From NCBI GenBank assembly GCA_947569365.1, contig CANOSM010000001.1, positions 62,001 through 126,000 on the forward strand: a DNA stretch of 64,000 nucleotides, in the 5' to 3' direction. Positions 7,836-18,314 of the stretch are shown piece by piece. Made by a program: the position numbers and the translations under genes. How positions within the stretch are numbered: position 1 is the stretch's first letter; every line of letters begins with the position of its first letter. This DNA is from an uncultured Clostridium sp. Lineage in GTDB: Bacteria; Bacillota; Clostridia; TANB77; CAG-508. The notes beneath the pieces are model-generated. The model saw only the letters and a list, made by a program, of their open reading frames with translations. It had not been told where the DNA came from and searched no databases.

Positions 7836-9590
7836 ATGAATAATAAAAATTGTTTTTATAAAGCAGAGAAATATAAAGATTTAAGAGATATGGTAAATAA
7901 AGTAACAGATAAATATAGTGATTTAACAGTATTTATAGAAAAAAAGAAATTGACTGGAAAAGAAGCTACATACAGAAATATTAGTTATAGAGAATTTAAA
8001 GACGAAATGGATGCACTAGGTGCGTCTTTAATTGCCTTAGGTCTAAAAAATAAAAGAATAGCAATATTATCACAAAATAGATATGAATGGATGGAATCTT
8101 ATTTATGTATATTAAATGGTGTTGGTGTAGTAGTTCCATTAGATAGATCACTTCCACCAGATGAAATCGTAAGCTTACTTAGAAGATCAGAAGCAGATGC
8201 AGTAATATTTGATAAAAAATATACAGAAGTAATGGAAAATATCCAAAAAAATGATAAAGAAAATAAAGTAAAATATTATATCAGCATGGATATAGAAGAA
8301 GATAATAATTTTATTTCATATAATAAACTTATTGAAAAAGGAAAAGAAAGAGTAAAGCAAAATGATGAATATTATAAAGAATATTTAAATTATGAAATTA
8401 ATCCTAAAGAAATGAGCATTTTACTTTATACTTCTGGAACAACATCAATGTCTAAAGCAGTAATGTTATGTCATGAAAATATAGTTTCAGAATTGTATGG
8501 ACTAGAATCAGTATTAAAATTATATGAAGGAAAAGACAGATATTTAGAATTCTTACCATTACATCATACACTTGGGACTATTGTAATGATATTTATATAT
8601 GCTACAGGAGGGGAGACAGCATTTTGTGAAGGATTAAGACATATACAAGAGAATATGACAGAATATAAAGCAAGTATATTTATAGCAGTACCATTATTAA
8701 TTGAAAACATTTATAAAAAAGTCATGAAACAAATTGAAAAGCAAGGAAAACTAAAAAAAGTTATGTTTGCTAGAAAACTAGGAAGTTTCTTATTAAAATT
8801 TGGTATAGATATTAGAAGAAAACTATTTAAAGAAGTTATAGATAAACTTGGTGGACTTAGAATAATAGTATGTGGAGCAGCAGCACTTGATAAAGAAGTA
8901 TCACGAGGGCTAAATGAAATGGGAATAGAAACAGTTCAAGGATATGGATTAACTGAGACATCTCCAGTAATAACTGTAGAGAACGATAAAAATATTAGAT
9001 ATGGTTCTTCAGGATACCCATTATTAGGTGTAGAAGTAGAAATCGAAAATCCAGATGAAAAAGGAATTGGAGAGATAAAAACTAGAGGTCCACATGTAAT
9101 GCTTGGATACTATGATATGGAAGATGAAACAAAAGAAGTACTAAAAAAGGATGGATGGTTCTATACAGGAGATTTAGGATATATTGATGATGATGGATAT
9201 TTATTTATTACTGGTAGAAAGAAATATGTAATAGTACTTAAAAACGGAAAAAACATATATCCAGAAGAATTAGAAAAACTTATTGATAAATTACCATATG
9301 TTTCTGAAAATATAGTTTTCGGATTACCAAAAGATGATGATTTACTAGTTACAGCTAAGATAGTTTATAACAAAGATTATATTAAAGAAATGTATAAAGA
9401 TATCACAAAAGAAGAACTACATGACATGATTTGGAAAGATATAAAAAAGATAAACTCTAATTTATCAACTTATAAATATATAAAGAAAATGATTATAACA
9501 GATGAACCAATGATAAAGACAACTACTGCAAAAATAAAGAAAATAGCTGAGATAGAAAAAACAATTAAAGAAATTGAAGATGAAAAATAA
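7836..9590 (+). CDS. AMP-dependent long-chain acyl-CoA synthetase
   Basis: The 584-aa adenylate-forming enzyme would activate a fatty acid with ATP and CoA. Motifs in order: ILLYTSGTTSMSKAV, the P-loop (about 195-210; the usual GxPKG is changed to SMSKA), FLPLHHTLG, VQGYGLTETSPV (A5-like), WFYTGDLGYIDDDGYL (ATP-ribose binding), and GRKKYVIVLKNGKNIYPEELE (hinge). The catalytic C-terminal Lys region TTTAKIKK is present. Length is normal. It is followed at 25 nt by a DUF308 membrane protein and a PstS-like lipoprotein, probably as one transcript. Confidence 0.92.
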   Translation: MNNKNCFYKAEKYKDLRDMVNKVTDKYSDLTVFIEKKKLTGKEATYRNISYREFKDEMDALGASLIALGLKNKRIAILSQNRYEWMESYLCILNGVGVVVPLDRSLPPDEIVSLLRRSEADAVIFDKKYTEVMENIQKNDKENKVKYYISMDIEEDNNFISYNKLIEKGKERVKQNDEYYKEYLNYEINPKEMSILLYTSGTTSMSKAVMLCHENIVSELYGLESVLKLYEGKDRYLEFLPLHHTLGTIVMIFIYATGGETAFCEGLRHIQENMTEYKASIFIAVPLLIENIYKKVMKQIEKQGKLKKVMFARKLGSFLLKFGIDIRRKLFKEVIDKLGGLRIIVCGAAALDKEVSRGLNEMGIETVQGYGLTETSPVITVENDKNIRYGSSGYPLLGVEVEIENPDEKGIGEIKTRGPHVMLGYYDMEDETKEVLKKDGWFYTGDLGYIDDDGYLFITGRKKYVIVLKNGKNIYPEELEKLIDKLPYVSENIVFGLPKDDDLLVTAKIVYNKDYIKEMYKDITKEELHDMIWKDIKKINSNLSTYKYIKKMIITDEPMIKTTTAKIKKIAEIEKTIKEIEDEK

Positions 9591-9614
9591 AGAAATAAAT
9601 ATAAGGGGGAAGAA

Positions 9615-10154
9615 ATGAAAAATATATTAAAAAATATTAGATACACATCTATTGTTCAAGACATATTAATAATTATTTTTGGAATACTTATCATTAATAT
9701 GAAGTACTTATTTTTAAATATCTTATCAATTTCAATTTCAGCATTTTTTATATTAAAAGGAGTTATTGAAATTTGTAGATATATTATGGCAAAAGGGGTT
9801 AGTGAATTTTATAAAGAAGATTTAGTATTTGGTATAATTTCTATATTAATTGGAATCATAATCTTTTTTGCAAAAGGTATGATATATTGGATGTTTAATT
9901 TAGGAATTGCTCTTTATATAATATATGGAGCAATAGAAGATTTTGTAATGGCAATAAAATTTAAAACACTTAATATCAAAACATGGATTTTTATGGCTAT
10001 AATGGCAATCGTAGTAGGAATATTTGGAATAGCAGTATTATTTAATAAAGGAATATTAATAAATACAGCAGCTATTTTCATAATAGGATATGCTATTATA
10101 GACTTTATAGAAAATATGATTATTATAAAAAATTCAAAAGAAATATTTGAATAA
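9615..10154 (+). CDS. DUF308 / HdeD-like membrane protein
   Basis: The 179-aa protein is almost wholly hydrophobic, with about six membrane helices arranged as three hairpins, each of the type ILIIIFGILIIN... / IIFFAKGM, and the repeated G-x-I-E pattern (KGVIEICRY, YGAIEDFVM, YAIIDFIEN) of the DUF308 (HdeD) family. Function is unknown; the E. coli relative is linked to acid resistance. It sits between the acyl-CoA synthetase and the PstS-like gene with short gaps. Confidence 0.8.
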   Translation: MKNILKNIRYTSIVQDILIIIFGILIINMKYLFLNILSISISAFFILKGVIEICRYIMAKGVSEFYKEDLVFGIISILIGIIIFFAKGMIYWMFNLGIALYIIYGAIEDFVMAIKFKTLNIKTWIFMAIMAIVVGIFGIAVLFNKGILINTAAIFIIGYAIIDFIENMIIIKNSKEIFE

Positions 10155-10168
10155 AAAGGAGATGAAAA

Positions 10169-11134
10169 ATGAAGAAGAAAGTATTATTAGTTATTTTATC
10201 AATCATTATTATTTTAGCAGTTTTAGCAGGATGTATTTTTGCATATAAACATTTTACAAATAAAGAGGAAGTTGATTTAAATAAAGAAAAAACAGAAACT
10301 TCAAAAATAGAAATAGATAAAACACCTATATTTACAAAAGATACATATCCTAAAGTTGATGCGTCACTTGCAACTCAGCCATTAACAAATGCATTTATTA
10401 AAAACTTTGTAGGAGAAGATGTAGATACTTCAAAAATAGAATACACAAATACTCACCCAGGATATGTTAATTTAATAAATGGTAAAAACGATTTAATAGT
10501 AGTAACAGAGCCATCATCAGAAGAATTAGCACTTGCTAAGAAAAAAGGTGTCGAATTAGAAGTTATTCCAGTTGTAAAAGAAGGATTTGTATTTTATGTT
10601 AATTCAAATAACCCAGTAGATAGTTTAAGTATAGAACAAATACAAAAAATATATACAGGAGAAATTACAAATTGGTCAGAAGTAGGTGGAAATGATGAAA
10701 AGATAGTAGCTTTTCAAAGACCAGAGAATTCAGGAAGTCAAACAGGAATGTTATCATTAGTTATGAAGGGATTAAAGTTAATGAAACCAAAAACAGAAGA
10801 TTTAATAGAAACAATGTCAGAGATAGTTAACTTAGTTTCAAACTATGATAATGGAAAAGCATCAATAGGATATTCATATTATTATTATGCAACAACGATG
10901 TATGAAGATATAGACAAAAGTGTTGCAGAAGGAATAAAATTATTAAAAATAAATGGAGTAGAGCCAAATGATGATACAATAGGGAAAGAAGAATATCCAT
11001 TAAAAACAGCATATTATATTGTAATGAGAAAAGATGAACCAGAGGGAAGTAATGCTAGAAAACTTGCAGAAGCAATGTTATCAGAGAGAGGACAAGCAGT
11101 TGCAAAAGAAGCTGGATATGTTCCTGTGAAATAA
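10169..11134 (+). CDS. PstS-like phosphate-binding lipoprotein
   Basis: The 321-aa protein has an N-terminal signal with a lipobox-like LAGC (about 20-23). A periplasmic-binding-protein type II domain follows: TYPKVDASLATQPLTNAFI, EGFVFYVNSNNPVDSLS, IQKIYTGEITNWSEVGG and RPENSGSQTGM, the last being the conserved phosphate-loop region of PstS. No pstCAB genes follow, so it is an orphan binding protein, perhaps used as a sensor or by a transporter elsewhere. It is co-directional with DUF308 (14-nt gap). Confidence 0.88.
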   Translation: MKKKVLLVILSIIIILAVLAGCIFAYKHFTNKEEVDLNKEKTETSKIEIDKTPIFTKDTYPKVDASLATQPLTNAFIKNFVGEDVDTSKIEYTNTHPGYVNLINGKNDLIVVTEPSSEELALAKKKGVELEVIPVVKEGFVFYVNSNNPVDSLSIEQIQKIYTGEITNWSEVGGNDEKIVAFQRPENSGSQTGMLSLVMKGLKLMKPKTEDLIETMSEIVNLVSNYDNGKASIGYSYYYYATTMYEDIDKSVAEGIKLLKINGVEPNDDTIGKEEYPLKTAYYIVMRKDEPEGSNARKLAEAMLSERGQAVAKEAGYVPVK

Positions 11135-11167
11135 TAATATTTTAAATATGGAGGCTAGAAAGAAGAG

Positions 11168-12820
11168 ATGTCTCAAGAGAATAATAATGAAAAAAAGAAA
11201 AAAATATCATTTGAGATAAAACTAATTATATTTGTTATTATAACTATTATTATAATGATTGGAATTACAATTGGATTTATAGTTAATTCAAAAAAAAGTA
11301 AAGATAATAGTGAAGTAAGTCAAAATTTAGATAATAGTATTAATCAAGAAAATGCAGATGATAAAAAAGAGAAAAACATAAAAAGAGCTAAAATAACAGA
11401 TACATATAATGTAAACCCAATTAAAATAAGTGAGAAAGATTATATAATTCAAAGAGGAAATATTAGTGATGAAATGCACTATATTGAAATTGATGGTTTA
11501 AAAGATAAAAATATAGAAAAATCTATAAATGAAAAAATTTATAATATAGTTGTAGATGGTTATAACAATATTGTAGAAAAGGGAAAAAAGAAATATAAAG
11601 AAGATAAATTTAAAAAAATGAATATTGATGGTTCAGTATATACTGCTTTTAATGGTGCAAATATATTATCAGGAAATATAAACATAAATATTAATAAAGA
11701 AGATGGAAGTTATTTAATGAACAATGAATATACTTTTAATATTTCACTTGTAACAGGTGATGATATTAAATTTAGTGATATATTTACAAGTGATGCTAAT
11801 ATGGTAAGTATAGCTGAACAATCAATCTATGAAAATTTAGCATGGACATATCAAGACTCAGAACTAGGATCTGATATGAGAAAAATTGATTATAGTTCAA
11901 TTGAAGATAAAGTATTTTTATATGTTAAAGAATTTAAAGATAAGGTAAAGAATAATAAATTAAAATATTATATAACAAGTAAAGATATATATTGTGTTGA
12001 TTTCTACTCAGAGAAAGATGCCCAAATATATTTAGATATAGATATGAAAAAATTTGTTGATTATATAGCAATATATAATGCATACTCAGATAAAACAGAT
12101 ATTTATGATGGAAAATATGTAGCAGCAAAGAATTTATTTATATTTGAGTATAATGATATATATTGTAAGTATTTAGAGACAGCAAATGAAGAAGATTATT
12201 TTCTAAGACTAGGAATTAATTCTTATTTTGAAGATGGTGATGTAAATAAAGCAGGGGCAGATAAATTAATAGAAGAGTATAAAGAGAAATCAAAGAATAC
12301 TATTAATAATTATGAAAAGAAAGTAAATAAAAAAAGTAAGGCAATAGCTACAATAGCAAATGTCCAAGTAACAAGTGGAGAAAATGATACAATTAATGTT
12401 ATAGAATATTATGATCTATATTTTGTAGAAAAAGACTTTTATAAAAAGAAATTTTTTAATATTATAAGAGACTCATGCCAATCAAATCCAGTAGAAGGTC
12501 CAGGAGTTTATATTAATTATGATGAAAACAAATATAAGAAAAAGGTTAAACATAAGTATGTATATATAGATAGAAAATATAATGCAAAAACATTAAAAGT
12601 AATATCAGAAGAGATATCAGACTCAGATGAAGAGGATAGTTCAAATAATGAAAGTACAGAGAATAATTCAAATAATACGATAAAAGAAGAAAATACAATA
12701 AATAATAATGAAGTAAACACAAATACTGTAGAAAATGTAATAAATAATAATGTAATAATAAATGATACAAATATGGTGCCAGAAGCAGTTGAGAATAGGA
12801 TAGAAAATACTCAGAATTAA
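11168..12820 (+). CDS. Membrane-anchored DUF3298-like exported protein with Asn-rich tail
   Basis: The 550-aa protein has a short basic N-terminus and one membrane helix (about 17-38), so most of it lies outside the cell. Residues about 80-290 (YIEIDGLKDKNIEKSINEKI ... NISLVTGDDIKFSDIFTSD) resemble the DUF3298/RsiV-type extracellular domain, which includes the PdaC C-terminal region. The last 60 residues are a low-complexity Asn/Glu/Ser tail (SSNNESTENNSNNT). No catalytic motif is visible. It follows the PstS-like gene after 33 nt with a ggaggc ribosome site. Confidence 0.65.
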   Translation: MSQENNNEKKKKISFEIKLIIFVIITIIIMIGITIGFIVNSKKSKDNSEVSQNLDNSINQENADDKKEKNIKRAKITDTYNVNPIKISEKDYIIQRGNISDEMHYIEIDGLKDKNIEKSINEKIYNIVVDGYNNIVEKGKKKYKEDKFKKMNIDGSVYTAFNGANILSGNINININKEDGSYLMNNEYTFNISLVTGDDIKFSDIFTSDANMVSIAEQSIYENLAWTYQDSELGSDMRKIDYSSIEDKVFLYVKEFKDKVKNNKLKYYITSKDIYCVDFYSEKDAQIYLDIDMKKFVDYIAIYNAYSDKTDIYDGKYVAAKNLFIFEYNDIYCKYLETANEEDYFLRLGINSYFEDGDVNKAGADKLIEEYKEKSKNTINNYEKKVNKKSKAIATIANVQVTSGENDTINVIEYYDLYFVEKDFYKKKFFNIIRDSCQSNPVEGPGVYINYDENKYKKKVKHKYVYIDRKYNAKTLKVISEEISDSDEEDSSNNESTENNSNNTIKEENTINNNEVNTNTVENVINNNVIINDTNMVPEAVENRIENTQN

Positions 12821-12924
12821 AATATTTATTTTAATGTAATCTTAAGGTTATATATATAAAATATAATAAATTAAATGAGGGGGTGATTAAAAGACCAGGA
12901 ATAGTTATAAAAAAAGAGGATTTT

Positions 12925-13578
12925 ATGATAGAAGAAAAAAGCATAATAAATATAAAAGAAAATAAATTTCAAGAATTAATGGATATATACAATAAAGCTA
13001 TGGAAAAAGTAATTTCATATTTAAATGGTATAAAAACAGATGTAAAGAAATTCTATAATTATGACATGATTGATCATATTACATATAGAATAAAATCACC
13101 AGAGAGTATTATATCTAAAATGAAAAAGAAAGGTTATGACTTAAATTATAAGGAACTTATAGAAAATGTACATGATATTGCTGGAGTAAGAGTTATATGT
13201 GCACTAAAAAGTGACATTTATAAAATAAGAGATATTATTTATAATATCGAAGACATAAAAGTAATAGAAGATAAAGATTATATAACTAATCAAAAGAAGA
13301 GTGGATATATGAGTTATCATTTAATAATAGAAGTTCCAATAGAGTATGAAGGAAAAATTGTATATATAAAAGTAGAAATACAAATTAGAACAATGGCAAT
13401 GGATTTTTGGGCTACTTTAGAACATAAAATGAAATATAAGTCACAAACTAAATATTCAGATGAGTGTTCAAAAGAGTTTATTAAATTTGCAAAAACATTA
13501 AAAACAATTGATAACAAAATAGAAAAACTATATGAAAAGCAGTATGGAAAAGACAATATAGTAGTATTAAAAAGATAG
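12925..13578 (+). CDS. Small alarmone synthetase (RelQ/YjbM-like GTP pyrophosphokinase)
   Basis: The protein is about 217 aa from the ATG at 12925 (agagga 5 nt before); a GTG at 12883 gives a longer form lacking family support. It is a RelA/SpoT synthetase domain alone: IDHITYRIKSPESIISKMKKKG (substrate loop), HDIAGVRVICALKSDIY (catalytic RV region), GYMSYHLIIEVP and VEIQIRTMAMDFWATLEHKMKYK (ATP/GTP site with conserved EIQIRT and WA.LEH). It makes (p)ppGpp from GDP/GTP and ATP. No hydrolase, TGS or ACT domain is present, hence the small-synthetase class. Confidence 0.92.
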   Translation: MIEEKSIINIKENKFQELMDIYNKAMEKVISYLNGIKTDVKKFYNYDMIDHITYRIKSPESIISKMKKKGYDLNYKELIENVHDIAGVRVICALKSDIYKIRDIIYNIEDIKVIEDKDYITNQKKSGYMSYHLIIEVPIEYEGKIVYIKVEIQIRTMAMDFWATLEHKMKYKSQTKYSDECSKEFIKFAKTLKTIDNKIEKLYEKQYGKDNIVVLKR

Positions 13579-13590
13579 TTATATTATAAT

Positions 13591-13641
13591 AAATAGACTT
13601 AAATGATATATAAAAATATATATTATTTAGGTTTATTTTTT
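13591..13641 (+). terminator. Terminator after the alarmone synthetase
   Basis: A long imperfect stem (AAATAGACTTAAAT paired with ATTTAGGTTTATTT) around an AT loop ends in a T6 run. Confidence 0.75.
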
Positions 13642-13759
13642 GTTATATAAAATACTAATTATAAGTGTTTATATAAGTACTTTCTTTTTTTAGTTTTTCT
13701 GATATATTGTGAAAAAATAATTAATATAGATAATGTATAGAAGAAAGGAAAATGAGAAT

Positions 13760-14305
13760 ATGCCTAAAGTGTTAAGAATAAGAGAAGTTGGAGATCCAAT
13801 TTTGCAAACTATATGTAAAGAAGTTGATATAAAGAATATTGATAGTGAAATATTAGAAGAAATAGAAGATTTAAAAGAGACATTGCATTTTTCAGAAGGA
13901 TTTGGAATTGCAGCACCACAAGCAGGAATAAATAGAAGGATTGTTATTATTGAGGTGGATAAGGAAAAATGTACATACAAAGATTGTGAAGATATAAATA
14001 CAACTGTGATGATAAATCCAAGTTGGAGGAAATTATCAGATGAAACAGAAATTGAATATGAAGGATGTTTAAGTGTACCGTCTATAAGAGGAAAAGTAGA
14101 AAGATATACAAACATAGAAGTAACATATTATGATGAAAAAGGAGAAAAAATCATAAAACAAGTAAAAGGATTTACAGCAAGAGATATACAGCATGAATGT
14201 GACCATCTAAATGGGATTGTATTTCTAGAAAAAGTTAAAGAACATAATGGATTTGCAACTAAAGAAATGATTAATAAATTTAATTTAAAAGAAGAATATA
14301 AGTAA
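13760..14305 (+). CDS. def: Peptide deformylase
   Basis: The enzyme (about 181 aa) removes the formyl group from nascent peptides. The three signature motifs are all present: GFGIAAPQAGI (GxGLAAPQ), EGCLSVP with the metal-binding Cys, and QHECDHLNG (HExDH, two metal His and the catalytic Glu). The start at 13760 (MPKVLRI...) is preferred over 13733 because deformylases begin with this strand and an aaagga site precedes it. A GNAT gene follows after 60 nt. Confidence 0.95.
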   Translation: MPKVLRIREVGDPILQTICKEVDIKNIDSEILEEIEDLKETLHFSEGFGIAAPQAGINRRIVIIEVDKEKCTYKDCEDINTTVMINPSWRKLSDETEIEYEGCLSVPSIRGKVERYTNIEVTYYDEKGEKIIKQVKGFTARDIQHECDHLNGIVFLEKVKEHNGFATKEMINKFNLKEEYK

Positions 14306-14365
14306 AAAAATATATGTAAAATTAATGACGAACTAGTGATAAACATAATATAAAAGGAGATTAAA

Positions 14366-14830
14366 ATGATAGATAGTAATATAAGTATTGAAGAAATTAG
14401 AATAGGAGATTATAAAAAGCTTAAAGATATTTTAAGTAAGCAACAATTATATCATTATAATTTAAATGGACCATATAAAGAAAGGTTTTTAAGAATAAAT
14501 GAAAAAAATTTTGAAGAATTTATGAGAAAAAAGAAAAAATCTATTACATATGTAGCAATAAAGCAAGGGAAAATTATAGGATTTACATCTGCTTATATAA
14601 ACAATCATAATGAAGGATTTATTGAAGATTTATTTATAGTAGAAGATTATAGGGGTAAATCAATAGGAACGAAGCTATTTAAAAAATTACTACAATGGTT
14701 ACAAGAAAATGGAGCAGATACAATGGAAGTACACGTTTCAGTAGGAAATGAAGGTGCTATGAAATTTTATGAAAAGAATGGATTTAAAGAAACAGGATAT
14801 ACAATGATGAAAACAAATATAAAAGATTAA
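14366..14830 (+). CDS. GNAT family N-acetyltransferase
   Basis: The 154-aa protein has a clear GNAT fold: ITYVAIKQGKIIGFTSAYI (strands 2-3), EDLFIVEDYRGKSIGTKLFKKLL containing the acetyl-CoA loop R-G-K-S-I-G-T (about 93-99), then a strand EVHVSVGNEGAMKFYEKNGF, the standard C-terminal motif. The substrate is unknown. It lies between def and a GH2 gene, all with good ribosome sites and short gaps. Confidence 0.88.
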   Translation: MIDSNISIEEIRIGDYKKLKDILSKQQLYHYNLNGPYKERFLRINEKNFEEFMRKKKKSITYVAIKQGKIIGFTSAYINNHNEGFIEDLFIVEDYRGKSIGTKLFKKLLQWLQENGADTMEVHVSVGNEGAMKFYEKNGFKETGYTMMKTNIKD

Positions 14831-14853
14831 AAAGTTTTAGGAGAAAAGAGAAA

Positions 14854-16632
14854 ATGAAATTTTATATAAAAGATTATCCAAGACCACAGTTTGTAAGAAA
14901 AGAGTGGGAGAATTTAAATGGAGAATGGAATTTTGCATTTGATGATAATGATGAAGGAGAGGAAAAAGAATATTTTAATAATTTTCCAATTAATCTAAAA
15001 ATTAATGTTCCTTTTACATATGAAACTAAGCTAAGTAAAATAGAAGATGAAAGTGTACATTACATAGTATGGTATAACAGAAAAGTAAATATAAATAAAG
15101 AGCAATTGGAAGAGAAAAAGATAATATTAAATTTTGAAGGAAGTGATTATAAGACAAAGGTATGGATTAATGGAAATTTTATAGGTGAAAATGTAGGCGC
15201 ATATTCAAGATTTTCTTTTGATATAGAAAAATATTTATTGCAAGGAGAAAATGATATTACAATAAGAGTCGAGGATTCTTTATCAAAAGACCAACCTAGA
15301 GGGAAACAAAGATATAAAAAGGAAAGTTTTAAATGTTGGTATGTACAAACGACAGGAATATGGAAGACTATATGGTTAGAATGGGTATCTAAAAAATATT
15401 TAAAAGGTGTAAAAATTACACCTAAAAATGATAAGGTAAAGTTAGAAATAGAAAGTAATTTATCAGAAATAGATTTTGAAAGACAAAATTATTATATAGA
15501 AACAGAGATATCATTTGATAATAAAATATTAAATAGAACTAAACAACTTTTAGATAATAATTATCAAGAAATAGAGATGAATATACTGCAAGATGATAAA
15601 GTTCAACATATCATACAAAAATGGGATATGAGTAATCCTAATTTATATGATATTAATTATAAATTGTACTGTGAAGAAAAAATGATAGATAATGTATACT
15701 CGTACTTTGGAATAAGAGAGATATCGATTAAAGGAGATACAATATATTTAAATAATAAACCATTATATTTAAAAATGATATTAGACCAAGGGTATTTTAA
15801 AGAATCACATCTAACACCACCAAATGAACAAAGTATAATTAATGATATAGAAAGTGTTTTAGCTTTTGGATATAATGGAATTAGAAAGCATCAAAAAATA
15901 GAAGATGAACGATTTTTGTATTGGTGTGATGTAAAGGGTGTATTAGTTTGGAGTGAAATGGCTAATTGTTATAGATTTAATGATATATCACTGCAAAGCT
16001 TTACAAATGAATGGATAAAAGTTATAAAACAAAATTATAATCATCCTTCTATAATAACATGGGTTCCTATCAACGAATCATGGGGAGTTCCAGATATTAG
16101 TACGATAGAAAATGAGCAAAATTTTGTAAATAGTTTATATTATTTAACAAAATCAATTGATAATACTAGACCAGTAATTTCAAATGATGGTTGGGAACAT
16201 ACAATATCAGATATTATAACAATACATGACTATAAACAAGATGAAGAGCTACTTTATAAAGAATATACTGATAAAAATATGCAGGTATTAAATAATCAAA
16301 AAGAATATAATGGGAAACATAGATTATTAGTAAATGGATATAAATATAAAGGACAACCAGTTATAATAAGTGAATATGGTGGCACAGCAATTCAAAAAGA
16401 AGATGGATGGGGATATGGTAAACAAGTAAAAAATGAAAAAGAATTAATAGAAAGATTTAAAGAGCTTACTGAGGCAATTTCTAATATACCATATGTTTCA
16501 GGATATTGTTACACACAATTAACAGATGTACAACAAGAAATAAATGGATTAATGGATGAAAGTAGAAATTATAAAGTAGAGCCCAATATAATAAAAAATA
16601 TAAATGATAATGTTATACATAATAATAAGTAA
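14854..16632 (+). CDS. Glycoside hydrolase family 2 beta-glycosidase
   Basis: The 592-aa cytoplasmic protein (no signal) has a jelly-roll sugar-binding domain at the N-terminus (PRPQFVRKEWENLNGEWNF, KVWINGNFIGENVGAYS), a central Ig-like domain and a TIM-barrel. The acid/base Glu is in TWVPINESWG and the nucleophile Glu in VIISEYGG. The size is nearer beta-glucuronidase or short GH2 enzymes than the 1000-aa LacZ type. It would remove a beta-linked sugar from small glycans. The CRISPR leader starts just after the gene. Confidence 0.9.
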   Translation: MKFYIKDYPRPQFVRKEWENLNGEWNFAFDDNDEGEEKEYFNNFPINLKINVPFTYETKLSKIEDESVHYIVWYNRKVNINKEQLEEKKIILNFEGSDYKTKVWINGNFIGENVGAYSRFSFDIEKYLLQGENDITIRVEDSLSKDQPRGKQRYKKESFKCWYVQTTGIWKTIWLEWVSKKYLKGVKITPKNDKVKLEIESNLSEIDFERQNYYIETEISFDNKILNRTKQLLDNNYQEIEMNILQDDKVQHIIQKWDMSNPNLYDINYKLYCEEKMIDNVYSYFGIREISIKGDTIYLNNKPLYLKMILDQGYFKESHLTPPNEQSIINDIESVLAFGYNGIRKHQKIEDERFLYWCDVKGVLVWSEMANCYRFNDISLQSFTNEWIKVIKQNYNHPSIITWVPINESWGVPDISTIENEQNFVNSLYYLTKSIDNTRPVISNDGWEHTISDIITIHDYKQDEELLYKEYTDKNMQVLNNQKEYNGKHRLLVNGYKYKGQPVIISEYGGTAIQKEDGWGYGKQVKNEKELIERFKELTEAISNIPYVSGYCYTQLTDVQQEINGLMDESRNYKVEPNIIKNINDNVIHNNK

Positions 16633-16651
16633 AAATATTATAGTAAGTATT

Positions 16652-16828
16652 TCTGTCGATGCCAATTAGGGCAAATTTATAGGGGGTACGACAGATGGAA
16701 TTTTTATTGATATATAAGCTTTTTTTAAAAATAAGTATTTTATAGAGTATATTTTTATGTTAAAATAATATAGATCGACAGATTGTTATTATGAAACATG
16801 CAATATATTAATACATTTTTGCTAACCT
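16652..16828 (+). promoter_or_regulatory. CRISPR leader
   Basis: This non-coding stretch stands directly before the first repeat. It carries an inverted motif TCTGTCG ... CGACAGA (16652-16694) around a G-rich segment, and a further TCGACAGA near 16774. Such TGTCGA-type palindromes occur in leaders of type I-B and type III arrays (from memory). Repeats are perfect on this side and decayed on the far side, which also places the leader here. Confidence 0.7.
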
Positions 16829-18235
16829 GTAGTTATATAAATATAGTAGAATGTAAAGTATAGTTAAATGCATCTGCTGCTTCTGATGCTGAAGTAGTTA
16901 TATAAATATAGTAGAATGTAAAGTCAGATGACGATGATATGGACACAGGTTATATTGTGTAGTTATATAAATATAGTAGAATGTAAAGCGTATTAGCGCT
17001 AATTTTAGTAAATGCAATCGAAGGTAGTTATATAAATATAGTAGAATGTAAAGAAATTGTTACTATGTCAAGTAATAAAATTCGCTACGGTAGTTATATA
17101 AATATAGTAGAATGTAAAGATAGTCATCTTTTGTAGAATTAGAACGAAAAGGAGAGTAGTTATATAAATATAGTAGAATGTAAAGGGGACATATCATCAG
17201 ACTTCAAAAAGTCATTAGTTGTAGTTATATAAATATAGTAGAATGTAAAGTTCTATTATCGGTTGACGTTATATTATCATATTACGGTAGTTATATAAAT
17301 ATAGTAGAATGTAAAGTGCAAATATGAGTCTGAAAATTTAATTAGTCTTAATGTAGTTATATAAATATAGTAGAATGTAAAGTCATATTAAGGATCATAC
17401 TGTTAGGAAATTTTTTAAGTAGTTATATAAATATAGTAGAATGTAAAGTAAAAGATATACATAAAATTATAGAACAAGTTAAGAAGTAGTTATATAAATA
17501 TAGTAGAATGTAAAGGTAGCAGGTATTGTTGTAGCTCTATGGTGTTTATTGTAGTTATATAAATATAGTAGAATGTAAAGATTGTAAATCTAGTTGCAAG
17601 ATATTTTGGATAAACGTAGTTATATAAATATAGTAGAATGTAAAGTGGGTTACTAGTCTGATTTATCAAGTAGACACATCTACGTAGTTATATAAATATA
17701 GTAGAATGTAAAGCTTGTATATAAAGTAGTTTTTTCTTTTTCTCTTTGTAGTTATATAAATATAGTAGAATGTAAAGAAACAAGTCAAAGAGCAAACTGA
17801 TGAGTATGTAAGAGTAGTTATATAAATATAGTAGAATGTAAAGGTTTTAAAATTAGGAAGCTATAAAATACGACGAACAAGTAGTTATATAAATATAGTA
17901 GAATGTAAAGAATCTATGATGTACTTTATTATGACATTTAAAATGGTAGTTATATAAATATAGTAGAATGTAAAGGAAGAATTACTAAGAGAATTAAAAG
18001 AGACTCATGTGTAGTTATATAAATATATTAGAATGTAAAGTACATTAAACTTGGAATACTTATTAAAACATCAAAGTAGTTATATAAATATAGTAGAATG
18101 TAAAGAATAAATTTATGACATCTACTACGTTCTGGTCTACGTAGTTATATAAATATAGTAGATTATAAAGAAGAAAAATTTATATGTATTATTATCTAAA
18201 ATTGCATAGTTATATAAGTATAGTAGAATATAAAT
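16829..18235 (+). CRISPR. CRISPR array, 22 repeats and 21 spacers, no adjacent cas genes
   Basis: The repeat is 30 nt, starting GTAGTTATATAAATATAG and ending AGAATGTAAAG. It recurs at 16829, 16894, 16959, 17024, 17090, 17156, 17221, 17287, 17353, 17419, 17486, 17551, 17616, 17684, 17748, 17814, 17881, 17946, 18011, 18076, 18141 and 18206 (period 64-68 nt, spacers about 34-38 nt). Repeats 19 (one base changed), 21 and 22 are degenerate, marking the old, leader-distal end. The ATGTAAA end resembles clostridial type I-B repeats such as those of C. difficile. No cas gene is in the window, so effectors must act in trans or be lost. I saw no spacer matching the window by eye. Confidence 0.97.
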
Positions 18236-18314
18236 GAGTAAGTGACAGTTACTTAGGTATTTTTATGTTATATAAATATATATTAGAAATAATAAATATA
18301 AGGGGGATTTTTAA

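Noticed and set aside
16829..18235. Self-targeting CRISPR spacers
   Set aside because: Short runs of shared A/T text with the window occur but no spacer matched over a useful length by eye.
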